From Pedobacter nyackensis (GTDB taxonomy: Bacteria > Bacteroidota > Bacteroidia > Sphingobacteriales > Sphingobacteriaceae), in the NCBI RefSeq assembly GCF_900176505.1, contig NZ_FWYB01000021.1:1-64000 (forward strand): DNA of 64,000 bases, read 5' to 3'. The translations under genes and the position numbers were made by a program. The number at the start of each line of letters is the position of its first letter. The stretch's first letter is position 1. Shown here piece by piece: positions 1 through 8,667 of this stretch. The notes below the pieces were generated by a model that saw only the letters and a list, made by a program, of their open reading frames with translations, did not search any database and had not been told where the DNA came from.

Positions 1-2370
1 AGCCCTGCTACTGCAATTACTTGCGACAATACACCCCAAAGTTATGCCATCACCAGTGATGTCAGCGGAACAACTTTTACCTGGAGCAGAGTAGCAGTTA
101 CAGGCATCAGCAACCCGACAACTAATCCCCAAACCGGAAATTCCATTGCAGAAACTTTGAAGAATACAACTAACCTCCCCATAAATGTAATTTACAGCAT
201 CATTCCATCTATAAATGGCTGTAGCGGGCCTGCTTTCACTTACACCGTAAAAGTGAATCCTACACCAAGAATTACGAGCATTTCAGAGAATGCGATCTGT
301 AACAATACACCCCAAAATTATATCATCACCAGTAATGTAGCCAATGCTACCTTCGACTGGAGCAGGGCAGCTGTTTCCGGCATCAGCAATTCAGCAGTAA
401 GCGACCAGACAGCAAGCACTATCACTGAGACATTGGTGAATACCACTTTGGCACCTATTTCGGTAGTATATAAAATCACCCCTTCAGCCTATGGATGTAC
501 TGGTGGGACTTTTACTTACACTTTAATTGTTCATCCCACTTCAAATATTACCAGTCCGGGTACAGCGACTATCTGTAATAGCACCGCTCAAAATTATCTG
601 ATTGCAAGCAATATTAGTGGTACAACTTATACCTGGAGCAGGGCCGCAGTTGCAGGCATAAGTAATGCTGCTGTAATTGCACAGAATGGAAATGCGATCA
701 CAGAATCTTTAGTCAATACAACTAACCTTCCAATTGTAGTACCATATGATATTACACCCTCTATAAATGGGTGTAACGGACCAATATTCAGGTATAACCT
801 AACAGTGAATCCTACTTCCAGAGTAATCAATACTCCTTTAAATCAAACTGTATGCTCAACATCCGGTTCCACTGCGGTAATACTGCAGTCAAATGTGATT
901 GGAACAACCTTCACCTGGACAGCTACAGCCTCATCCGGTGTTACTGGCTTCCTGGCCTCTGGTACAGGCGACATCCCGGCACAAACCTTATATAATTCTT
1001 TACCAGGTAGCGGAACGCTTACTTATACCGTTCGTCCTTCCTTTGCAGGTTGTAATGGGGTTTCAGTAAATTATGTCATCACTGTACTCAATCAGGTGCC
1101 CGTAACACCAGTTGTTACCAATAACAGTCCAATTTGTGTTGGAAACCCATTAACTCTGTCTGCACAGCAAGTTAATGGAGCTACCTATACCTGGACTGGT
1201 CCAAATGGTTTTACTTCTAACCTACAAAACCCGGTAATTAACAACGTCACACTCAACAATGAGGGAGTCTACTCAGTCAGAATAACGGTTGGACAATGTT
1301 CAGCTTCAGCAAATACTTCTGTAGTAGTGAATAGACCGGCAATTGTTACCGCTAATAATGATCAAATCGTATGCGCAAATAATGCTGTCATAGCAATTTC
1401 TGGTAATGTAAGTGGAGGAAGCAGTACAGGAATCTGGACTACAACCGGTAGTGGTATTTTTCCGTCCGGGGCCAACGCATTAAATGGAACCTATGTTCCA
1501 TCAGCTGCAGACAAAACAGCCGGAGATGTGGTGCTGACGTTAACTGCTACCAATACCGCTTCATGCCTACCTGCAGCATCTTCCTTCCATCTCACTATTA
1601 CACCAGCGCCTATAGTTTCGGCAGGTGGTGATAGGGTGATTTGCAGGTATGAACGTTTGGTTTTAACAGGTCAGTCGACAAGTCCCGCTGTTAAATGGAC
1701 GAGTACAGGAACTGGCACCTTCCTACCCAACAATACTTCATTAAATGCGACCTATGTACCCAGTAATAATGATAAGGCAGCAGGAAGTGTAACTATAACT
1801 CTTAGTGCTACAGGAAATACGAATTGTGCTCCGGTAAATGATAAGATAAATGTAACGCTAACGCCTCCACCGATAGTCGATTTGGGACCGGATGTATATG
1901 TATTTCAAGGAGAAAGTAAAACACTAACCCCTCTGAATGTAACAGGTGATAATCTTCAATATTTATGGACACCGAATATTGGGTTGAATAACAATACACT
2001 GAAAACCCCATTATTTACAGGTATTAACGATACTAAATACAAGTTAACAGTCACCGGTACCACAGGATGTATTGCGGTTGATGAATTCTATGTGAAGGTA
2101 TTAAAACCTATACAACGTCCGAATGCTTTTTCACCTAACGGAGATGGTATAAACGATACATGGTCCATGAAAGAAATAGACAATTATCGAGGCGCCATCA
2201 TCCATATTTTTAATCGGTATGGGACAAAATTATTTGACGCAAATGCGAAGGATCTAATTTGGGATGGAACATATAAAGGAAGTCCTCTCCCAGTTGGCGT
2301 GTATTACTATATTTTAGATTTAAAAGAATACGGCAAGCCAATATCTGGAAACATTACCATTATAAGATAG
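1..2370 (+). CDS. PKD-repeat surface protein with T9SS type B sorting domain (5' end outside window)
   Basis: The frame is open from the first base, so the N-terminus lies upstream. The visible 790 residues are built of repeated Ig/PKD-like domains of about 85-90 residues. The first three copies are closely similar, each with an NNTPQ(N/S)Y-type start, a TWSRAAV strand and a final VNPT linker. Three less similar copies of the Ig/PKD type follow. The last ~80 residues match the gliding-motility/type B C-terminal domain of type IX secretion cargo: a FSPNGDGINDTW start, IFNRYG, WDGTYKG and PVGVYYY. By family knowledge such proteins are secreted through the outer membrane and held on the surface or released. 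The function of the repeats is probably adhesive; this is inference. Very high Thr/Asn content fits a surface protein. Confidence 0.9.
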   Translation, partial: SPATAITCDNTPQSYAITSDVSGTTFTWSRVAVTGISNPTTNPQTGNSIAETLKNTTNLPINVIYSIIPSINGCSGPAFTYTVKVNPTPRITSISENAICNNTPQNYIITSNVANATFDWSRAAVSGISNSAVSDQTASTITETLVNTTLAPISVVYKITPSAYGCTGGTFTYTLIVHPTSNITSPGTATICNSTAQNYLIASNISGTTYTWSRAAVAGISNAAVIAQNGNAITESLVNTTNLPIVVPYDITPSINGCNGPIFRYNLTVNPTSRVINTPLNQTVCSTSGSTAVILQSNVIGTTFTWTATASSGVTGFLASGTGDIPAQTLYNSLPGSGTLTYTVRPSFAGCNGVSVNYVITVLNQVPVTPVVTNNSPICVGNPLTLSAQQVNGATYTWTGPNGFTSNLQNPVINNVTLNNEGVYSVRITVGQCSASANTSVVVNRPAIVTANNDQIVCANNAVIAISGNVSGGSSTGIWTTTGSGIFPSGANALNGTYVPSAADKTAGDVVLTLTATNTASCLPAASSFHLTITPAPIVSAGGDRVICRYERLVLTGQSTSPAVKWTSTGTGTFLPNNTSLNATYVPSNNDKAAGSVTITLSATGNTNCAPVNDKINVTLTPPPIVDLGPDVYVFQGESKTLTPLNVTGDNLQYLWTPNIGLNNNTLKTPLFTGINDTKYKLTVTGTTGCIAVDEFYVKVLKPIQRPNAFSPNGDGINDTWSMKEIDNYRGAIIHIFNRYGTKLFDANAKDLIWDGTYKGSPLPVGVYYYILDLKEYGKPISGNITIIR

Positions 2371-2395
2371 TGTCAATCCCAGGATACGATCGTTA

Positions 2396-4999
2396 CTATG
2401 GCTCCAGATCACCATTTTTAGACAACATTGTTATCTGCGCGATCACATTATTTAGGTCATCAGCAGCCGTTTCAAGATGTGATAACATTTCTGTTTTCTC
2501 CTCTTCAGAAAGGTCATCGCCCCGCATCAAAGACACAATTCCCATAATCCTTGCTAATGGTGCTCTTACCACATGCGATTGTATCCAGGATATTTCCCTG
2601 AATTGTTCACTTTGAAGCTTTCGTTCGGTCAAGTCCTTGGCCACACAGAAAAGCAGACCTTCTTCAGATCCGGGTGTTGCAGTCCATGCCAGGCACTTTA
2701 TTTTACCCGACTTACTAACTACTCTATTTTCGAAATAGAACACTGGGCTACCCTGTTGCACTGCTTCCATTTGAGCAAGCGTGCTATCATAATCATCTTG
2801 ATGAACAAAGGACATGTATGGCGTAGAAAGTACTTCTTCTTCAGTGTATTCCAGGAGTTTCAATGTGGCAGGATTTACCTTTTTGAAATAACCGTCGGTA
2901 CCGGCCGTAACAATAACATCTGGTGCATAGTTAAAAATTTGCTCCAGTTCCTGCTCCAACTGTTTACGGCGAATTTCATCACCCAAAAGTGAACTGATGC
3001 TTGTAAGCAAAGATAAAAAGGATTCGCCATGTTCGTGGTCGTAATCCATTCCCACCATCAAAACTCCTATTGTCGATCCATTATGAACAAGTGGTACACC
3101 GTATGCAGATCGTATTCCGGATAGCTTAGCGGCTTCCCTTCTTAAAAAGTTATCACTTTCATCAATTTCCGACCAATAAACTGGGCCTCTGGCTTCCCAT
3201 ACCTTACCGGGAAGACCATGACCGAATGAAAAGCTCCGGATATGCTCACTATTTCTGTAAAATTCCAGTGCCACTTCTGCTGTAGCAAATTTTGCTGTAA
3301 GGTTTATTTTCAGCTGATCGGTTGAGACTAGCCAGATTTCTGCCAGTTTAAAATTCCCGAAGGAAACCAGTTTATACAATACCCCCGAAAGAATGGCCTG
3401 CATCAGATTTTCACTATGAAAAACCTTACTGATCTCTGAAAGCAATGATTCCCTGAGTTCATCCTGCTTCCTTCTGGTAACATCCCTCTGGATGGCGATC
3501 CAGTGGGTATGCTCACCTTTGTCATTTCTTACCGGGCTAACTGAAAAATCAACCCAATATGCTTGTCCGCTTTTTTTATAATGCAAAAGCACAGCCTCGC
3601 ACGGTCTTTTGCTACGCATAAATTCCATGATCCTGTTGATTTCAACTTTGTCAGTTTTTGGACCATGCAAGATATTGGGTGTCATGCCGATCACCTCCTC
3701 TCTTGTATATCCGCTCAAGGTACAGAATGCTTTATTTGCATAAACGATCTCAGGAAATTTTCCTGGAACATCACTAACCGCTGTGATCACAACCGAATCT
3801 TCTGTATTGGTAATTACCGATTCCATAAGTTTTAACCTGTGTTCCTCCTCCTTGCGTTTACTAATGTCACGAACGAAGAGCGCAAAGCCATTTTCTGAAG
3901 GATAGATCCCGTTCTCCTGCCATAATTTTAAAGGAGCATAATAATCTTCCACAATGGCGTATTCGTTTGTTGCAATCACCTGCTGCATTCCCAGATAGGT
4001 GCCAGAGCCAACAGCTTCAGGAAAAACCTCCCATATGTTCTTGCCAATCAACGAATCTGCCTGGCGGTGAATCATTTTCTCCAGTTGCTTATTTACATAA
4101 ATAAAACATTGATTTTTATCCAGGGCAATAAAACCATCACTAATACGCTCCAGGATACTGCTGATCTCAAGAGATTTTGAGTTGGAATCGTCCATCGCTT
4201 TTTTAAGATCAGTAATATCAAATACCAGTGAATAAAAGCCCTTTACTTGCCCATCCTGAATATCAGGTACATACTGCGTATGCGTATAGATCGTTGGTTT
4301 ACCTGATTTTGCTAACTCTCTTTCAAAAGTTTGTGTTTTCCCCTCCAATACTTTGCTTATCCAAAGTTCGGCTTTTTGCAGCTTTTCATCCTGAATCAAT
4401 TCTGACATATGGATACCATCCATTTCCTGTGCAGTTTTGTCAAACCAGCTACGGTAGGCAATATTGGCAAAGAGGCAATATCGCTCTGAAGACCAATAGG
4501 CCACCATGGCGGGAATGTTATCTGTGACGGCTTCGATAAACCGTTCCCGTTCCTCAACCCTGTTTTGTATAAGCTTACGTTCGGTAATGTCAGATCGAAT
4601 AGCAACGTACTGATAAGGTTTACCGTTCTCATCGAGAAAAGGAACAATGGTTGTATCAACCCAATAGAAATGTCCATCACGTGCTTTATTTCTAATCTCA
4701 CCTTTCCAGGTTTTACCAGCAGCAATTGTACGCCATAGTTGCTGTATAAAGGCCTTAGGGTGGTAATTGGAATTGATAATGCGATGATCCTGACCAATAA
4801 GTTCCGCTTCCGAATACCCGGATATCTTACAAAAGTTGGAATTCACATAGGTAATTTCACCTTTCTGATTAGTTATAGCCACAATTGAAGCTTCATCCAA
4901 TGCGTATTTGTAGGCAGAAAGTTCCTTTAAAAGCGAATTATATTCGTTAGTATCATTGATTTTATGCAAGCTTATATGCTCAGAAACCGGATCGCTCAT
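2396..4999 (-). CDS. multi-PAS/GAF sensor protein with a HisKA-like end but no ATPase domain
   Basis: About 867 residues. The start is set at the ATG at 4999, because the frame upstream only offers a TTG. Domain order by eye: PAS/PAC (about 25-140, with GYSEAELIG and YVAIRSDITERK), a second PAS (145-265), third PAS (275-385), fourth PAS/PAC (390-510, WIAIQRDVTRRK), GAF (520-660), fifth PAS (675-790, KDLTERK). The end is a helical HisKA-like stretch with QSHVVRAPLARIMG, where the His sits where the phosphoacceptor usually is. The N, G1 and G2 boxes of a HATPase domain are absent and the protein stops some 60 residues later. It can therefore sense (redox, small ligands) but should not autophosphorylate alone. 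It may be a phosphotransfer partner or a decoy for another kinase. It is cytoplasmic, with no membrane segment. No response regulator is adjacent. Confidence 0.9.
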   Translation of the reverse strand: MSDPVSEHISLHKINDTNEYNSLLKELSAYKYALDEASIVAITNQKGEITYVNSNFCKISGYSEAELIGQDHRIINSNYHPKAFIQQLWRTIAAGKTWKGEIRNKARDGHFYWVDTTIVPFLDENGKPYQYVAIRSDITERKLIQNRVEERERFIEAVTDNIPAMVAYWSSERYCLFANIAYRSWFDKTAQEMDGIHMSELIQDEKLQKAELWISKVLEGKTQTFERELAKSGKPTIYTHTQYVPDIQDGQVKGFYSLVFDITDLKKAMDDSNSKSLEISSILERISDGFIALDKNQCFIYVNKQLEKMIHRQADSLIGKNIWEVFPEAVGSGTYLGMQQVIATNEYAIVEDYYAPLKLWQENGIYPSENGFALFVRDISKRKEEEHRLKLMESVITNTEDSVVITAVSDVPGKFPEIVYANKAFCTLSGYTREEVIGMTPNILHGPKTDKVEINRIMEFMRSKRPCEAVLLHYKKSGQAYWVDFSVSPVRNDKGEHTHWIAIQRDVTRRKQDELRESLLSEISKVFHSENLMQAILSGVLYKLVSFGNFKLAEIWLVSTDQLKINLTAKFATAEVALEFYRNSEHIRSFSFGHGLPGKVWEARGPVYWSEIDESDNFLRREAAKLSGIRSAYGVPLVHNGSTIGVLMVGMDYDHEHGESFLSLLTSISSLLGDEIRRKQLEQELEQIFNYAPDVIVTAGTDGYFKKVNPATLKLLEYTEEEVLSTPYMSFVHQDDYDSTLAQMEAVQQGSPVFYFENRVVSKSGKIKCLAWTATPGSEEGLLFCVAKDLTERKLQSEQFREISWIQSHVVRAPLARIMGIVSLMRGDDLSEEEKTEMLSHLETAADDLNNVIAQITMLSKNGDLEP

Positions 5000-5123
5000 A
5001 GGGATTGTATTTGAAAGCAAAATGTTTTATTACAAAAATGCAATACACTAAATTTATGTAATTTAAAGTATAATTCAAAACCCTGTAAACTGCCCTGCTA
5101 CGGTCTATCCAGATAGAAATATT

Positions 5124-5801
5124 TTATTCCCCAGGAAGCAAAGACAGTACTGCTTTTCCTACAGCACGAGCTGATTGCGGGTTTTGCCCAGTAATCAGTC
5201 TTTGATCCGTTACCACATGCTCCTGCCATGGAGCTGATTTTTCGTAAATACCGCCACGCTCAATCAGTTTATCTTCTAATAAAAACGGAACGACTTTGTT
5301 GAGCTTAACTGCAACTTCTTCTTCATTGGTGAAACCGTTCACTTTCTTACCCTCAAGAAGATATTTACCATTATTCAATCTGATGTTGACGATACCTGCC
5401 GGGCCATGGCAAACAGCCGCAACAATACCATTATTTTCGTATATTTTAGTAGCAATTGCCGAGATTTCGGCATTATCCGGAAGATCCCAGACAGCACCAT
5501 GCCCACCGGCATAATAAATAGCCAGATAGTCCTCTGGTTTCACTTCAGCAGGCTTTTTACTATGATTGATTTTATCGTGGTAATGTTTATCTTCCCAAAA
5601 TTCTTTATTTTCTGCATCCGTAAGATCGAAGCCATCTACCGGAGGCTTCCCCCCTTTTGGACTAACAAAATCAACTTCATAACCAGCATCTTTCAATACT
5701 TTCCAGGCATGGGTTACTTCGGCCAGGTAATAACCCGTAGGCTCACCCGTACTACCTTTTTTATCGTGGCTGGTAACCACAAACAAAATTTTCTTTTTCA
5801 T
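5124..5801 (-). CDS. DJ-1/PfpI family protein (Hsp31/glyoxalase III-like)
   Basis: 225 residues starting MKKKILFVVTSHD. The nucleophile-elbow motif AAVCHGPAGIV (around residue 130) carries the reactive Cys followed by His, and the YYAGGHGAVWDL strand before it is typical of class I glutamine amidotransferase-like folds. The GEPTGYYLAEVTHAW start resembles Hsp31/HchA-type proteins, which act as glyoxalase III or deglycase in the cytoplasm. The exact activity cannot be told from sequence. It is a single gene between a PAS protein and the kynurenine genes, with no sign of a shared operon (165 bases before kynA). Confidence 0.88.
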   Translation of the reverse strand: MKKKILFVVTSHDKKGSTGEPTGYYLAEVTHAWKVLKDAGYEVDFVSPKGGKPPVDGFDLTDAENKEFWEDKHYHDKINHSKKPAEVKPEDYLAIYYAGGHGAVWDLPDNAEISAIATKIYENNGIVAAVCHGPAGIVNIRLNNGKYLLEGKKVNGFTNEEEVAVKLNKVVPFLLEDKLIERGGIYEKSAPWQEHVVTDQRLITGQNPQSARAVGKAVLSLLPGE

Positions 5802-5966
5802 AGCAATTTGATTTTTTATTACCGTCGCATTTTAAACTGTATAACACAATTATGTTTTAATTGTTGGACCCTGATTACACAATCTTCAACGCAATCTATT
5901 GCAATGGTAGCTGGGGTAAAAACCACCAGGTTTTTAAAAAACCTGGCGGTTGCCAATTATTACTCC

Positions 5967-6941
5967 CTAATCAATTTTTTCAATCTGCTTGTAAGATTTT
6001 AATACATTCATTACCCAGGTTTTACCCCATTCTTCAATTAGCGCTTCACTCCACAAAAAAGGAAAGAAAATTCTTTTCTGAAAGCGCGGTGGCAGGTATT
6101 TTTGCCAGTTGGTACCTCCGGTCGCAGCAATATCCACCGGATCCTTTTCAAGGTAGCGGACCGCCGACTTATAGTGCGACAATGGCCATTCTACGTTAAC
6201 AAACAAATCCAGCTTACGCATTTCTTCTTCCAGAGCTGTCACATCCTGCCCTTCTTTAACCAGCTTTCTGTATAGTGCTGCAAAATTAGTATGGACATTA
6301 TCCTTTGCCAATTGCAAAAACTTCGCAGCATATTTGGCAATGAACTGCTGCAGGGTAAGGGTTTGCTTTCCGGTCGATAATTCTGAAGCGCCATATTTCC
6401 AGTAGATGTATTCAAACTGCTGTTCAATTGTGGACTCCTTTAACTCTTCCCGTTTGCTTTTGTCCACCAACCGGATAAAGTCCGTAGCATAGATTTCGAT
6501 CATACGGTACTGGCCCGATTGGAAGCCGCTTGCCGGAAGCAATGACATCCTGAATTTCAGGAACTGCGATTTATCCATGCCGTCTACCATAATATCAAAG
6601 GAAGATACCAAAGCCGTAAAATAGGCATTGATGCGCTTCAACCTTTCAACAAAGAAACTGGATGTTAATGCAGGATGCCTGGCGATTTGCTTACACTCAT
6701 GCAAGGTCAGTTTAAAGTACAACTCGGTAATCTGATGGTACATGATGAATATCTCTTCATCAGGGAAATGTGTTTTAGGACTCTGAAGGCTGAGTAAGGT
6801 ATCAAGGTGTATATAATCCCAATAGGTCAGATAATCTGCATAAAGCAGGCCATCCAGATAGGCATTTATGTCCTGGCCCATGGCTGAAAACTTCTGTTGA
6901 AGCTTAGAAAGGCGTTCGCTAACTTCTGGTGTGATTTCCAT
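5967..6941 (-). CDS. kynA: tryptophan 2,3-dioxygenase family protein
   Basis: 324 residues. It opens the indole ring of L-tryptophan to N-formylkynurenine with haem and O2, in the cytoplasm. The motif IFIMYHQITELYFKLTLHE (about 65-82) is the family signature with the distal His near 69. SHYKSAVRYL (about 260) carries the likely haem-ligand His, followed by ATGGTNWQKYLP, the substrate-binding GTGGT loop variant. It lies 46 bases downstream of kynureninase in the same direction, so the two are likely cotranscribed. The sequence is of the shorter Bacteroidota branch and the GTGGT loop begins ATGGT, so it is divergent but retains the key residues. Confidence 0.9.
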   Translation of the reverse strand: MEITPEVSERLSKLQQKFSAMGQDINAYLDGLLYADYLTYWDYIHLDTLLSLQSPKTHFPDEEIFIMYHQITELYFKLTLHECKQIARHPALTSSFFVERLKRINAYFTALVSSFDIMVDGMDKSQFLKFRMSLLPASGFQSGQYRMIEIYATDFIRLVDKSKREELKESTIEQQFEYIYWKYGASELSTGKQTLTLQQFIAKYAAKFLQLAKDNVHTNFAALYRKLVKEGQDVTALEEEMRKLDLFVNVEWPLSHYKSAVRYLEKDPVDIAATGGTNWQKYLPPRFQKRIFFPFLWSEALIEEWGKTWVMNVLKSYKQIEKID

Positions 6942-6987
6942 CTATTAATCTTTATTTGTATTCAAATTAATGCTATTACTTTTTGGC

Positions 6988-8274
6988 TTAAACCAATTCT
7001 TTACTGATTTTCATCAGATGTTCACCTGTAATGAATACATCTTCAAAACTGTTATATAACGGAACCGGACTTAAGCGGATCACATTCGGTTCACGCCAAT
7101 CGCCCAGAATATTATTCAGCATCAGGGCATTGAAAACTTCTTTAGCATTGTGCTTTGCAACTATCGAAACCTGGGCACCACGGTCGGCTTCGGTAGCAGG
7201 TGTAATGATCTGGTATTGCACTTCGCCCAAACTCTTATTTACCTGGTCGATCACATAAAAAAGGTAAGCCGTCAGTTTTTTACTTTTCTCTCTCAAAGGC
7301 TCAATAAAACCTGCTTTTTCAAAAATACGCAGAGACGCATAGTACAACGACATTGGAATTACTTGTGTGCAGCTCACCTGCCAGCCATCTGCCCCAACTT
7401 CAGGTACAAAGCCTTTGGCCATTTTGAAACGCTCCTGCTCCTGATAGCCCCACCATCCCGCAAAGCGGTTCATAGCCTTGTCCTCAAAGTGTTTTTCATG
7501 TACGAAGATTGCACTGATCCCTCCTGGACCTGAGTTCTGGTATTTATAGGAACACCAGCAGGCGAAATCCACATCCCAGTTATGCAATTGTAACGGTACA
7601 TTGCCGGCAGCATGGGCAAGATCGAAGCCCACAATAGCACCTGCGGTATGCCCAGCTTTAGTGATAGCGGGCATATCGTACCATTGGCCTGTAAAGTAAT
7701 TGACACCGCCAAATAGTACCAGTGCAATTTCATCTCCCTGATCAGCTATGGCAGCAAGAATATCTGCTGTGCGCAGGGTATGCTCCCCTGCTTTTGGTGC
7801 TACTTCAATAATGGCCTCTTTAGGATCATAGCCATGGTATCGTACCTGGCTTTCGATGGCATATTGATCGGAAGGGAAAGCCCCTGCTTCCATGATGATC
7901 TTAAACCGCTTGCCTGATGGCCGGTAGAAGCTTACCATCAGCAAATGCAGGTTCACGGTAAGCGTGTTCATTGGGCTAACTTCCTGTGGATTGGCACCAA
8001 CAATCGGCGCAATCAGTTCCTTTAGTCTCTTGTGGTAAAACATCCAGGGGCTTTTCCCCTCAAACCAGCCTTCTACAGCCAGATTATGCCAGTTGCTCAA
8101 TTGCTCATCGATGTGATGTTTGGCCGTTTTGGGCTGCAAACCGAGTGAATTGCCGCATAAGTAAATGAAAGGTTTGCCATTTTGTTGTGGGAACAAAAAT
8201 TCATTCCTAAGCTCGCGGAGTGGATCCTGCTGATCCATCTGCCGGGCAAATGCCAGATTATTTTCAAAAATCAT
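6988..8274 (-). CDS. kynU: kynureninase
   Basis: 428 residues, PLP-dependent aminotransferase fold type I. It cleaves L-kynurenine to anthranilate and alanine, or 3-hydroxykynurenine to 3-hydroxyanthranilate. The PLP lysine is K244 in WCSYKYQNSGPGG. Other kynureninase marks are YLCGNSLGLQPK near the N-terminus, GFDLAHAAGN and FAGWWG. Start: the ATG at 8274. It is the first gene of the pair with kynA. No kynurenine formamidase or 3-monooxygenase is visible in the window, so the pathway is completed elsewhere or by another hydrolase. Confidence 0.95.
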   Translation of the reverse strand: MIFENNLAFARQMDQQDPLRELRNEFLFPQQNGKPFIYLCGNSLGLQPKTAKHHIDEQLSNWHNLAVEGWFEGKSPWMFYHKRLKELIAPIVGANPQEVSPMNTLTVNLHLLMVSFYRPSGKRFKIIMEAGAFPSDQYAIESQVRYHGYDPKEAIIEVAPKAGEHTLRTADILAAIADQGDEIALVLFGGVNYFTGQWYDMPAITKAGHTAGAIVGFDLAHAAGNVPLQLHNWDVDFACWCSYKYQNSGPGGISAIFVHEKHFEDKAMNRFAGWWGYQEQERFKMAKGFVPEVGADGWQVSCTQVIPMSLYYASLRIFEKAGFIEPLREKSKKLTAYLFYVIDQVNKSLGEVQYQIITPATEADRGAQVSIVAKHNAKEVFNALMLNNILGDWREPNVIRLSPVPLYNSFEDVFITGEHLMKISKELV

Positions 8275-8608
8275 TTTTAAAAAGATTAATCAAATGTTAC
8301 TTACATCAAATGCTTATCTGCATAGATGTAATAGAATTAAACGTGAAGTGTTTTCGTATTGAAGTAAATACGGGAGGATTCAGGTGATGCCTGAATTAAG
8401 ATGGTCTGCTGATGATATTTTTAAGAATATTTACCATTTGTATAATGCGTATGCTAAAGTAATATTAAAATATTGATTGGACAAATCCAACGATATAATG
8501 ATGTACTATTGGCGTCCGATTAGTATATTCGTTTTAAGGACTTTCTTTTCCCTGATGATGTTCGATGCAGATATGTAGCAACAAAGTTGCATATAATCTA
8601 AACTAAGA
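8275..8608. other. intergenic region between divergent kynU and tricorn-like protease
   Basis: A 334-base AT-rich spacer between divergent genes. It must hold the kynU promoter, but no good TAnnTTTG box is visible on the minus strand. No ORF, repeat or stable hairpin was seen. Confidence 0.5.
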
Positions 8609-8641
8609 TTTGGTCAATTTAACCTAGATAATGCACCTTTG
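8609..8641 (+). promoter_or_regulatory. putative Bacteroidota-type promoter of the tricorn-like protease
   Basis: TTTG at 8609-8612 and CACCTTTG at 8634-8641 (one mismatch to TAnnTTTG) are separated by 21 bases. This fits the primary sigma factor consensus of this phylum. The start codon lies 26 bases further on. Confidence 0.5.
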
Positions 8642-8667
8642 TTGCATTGCAAACTCAAATATAAAAA

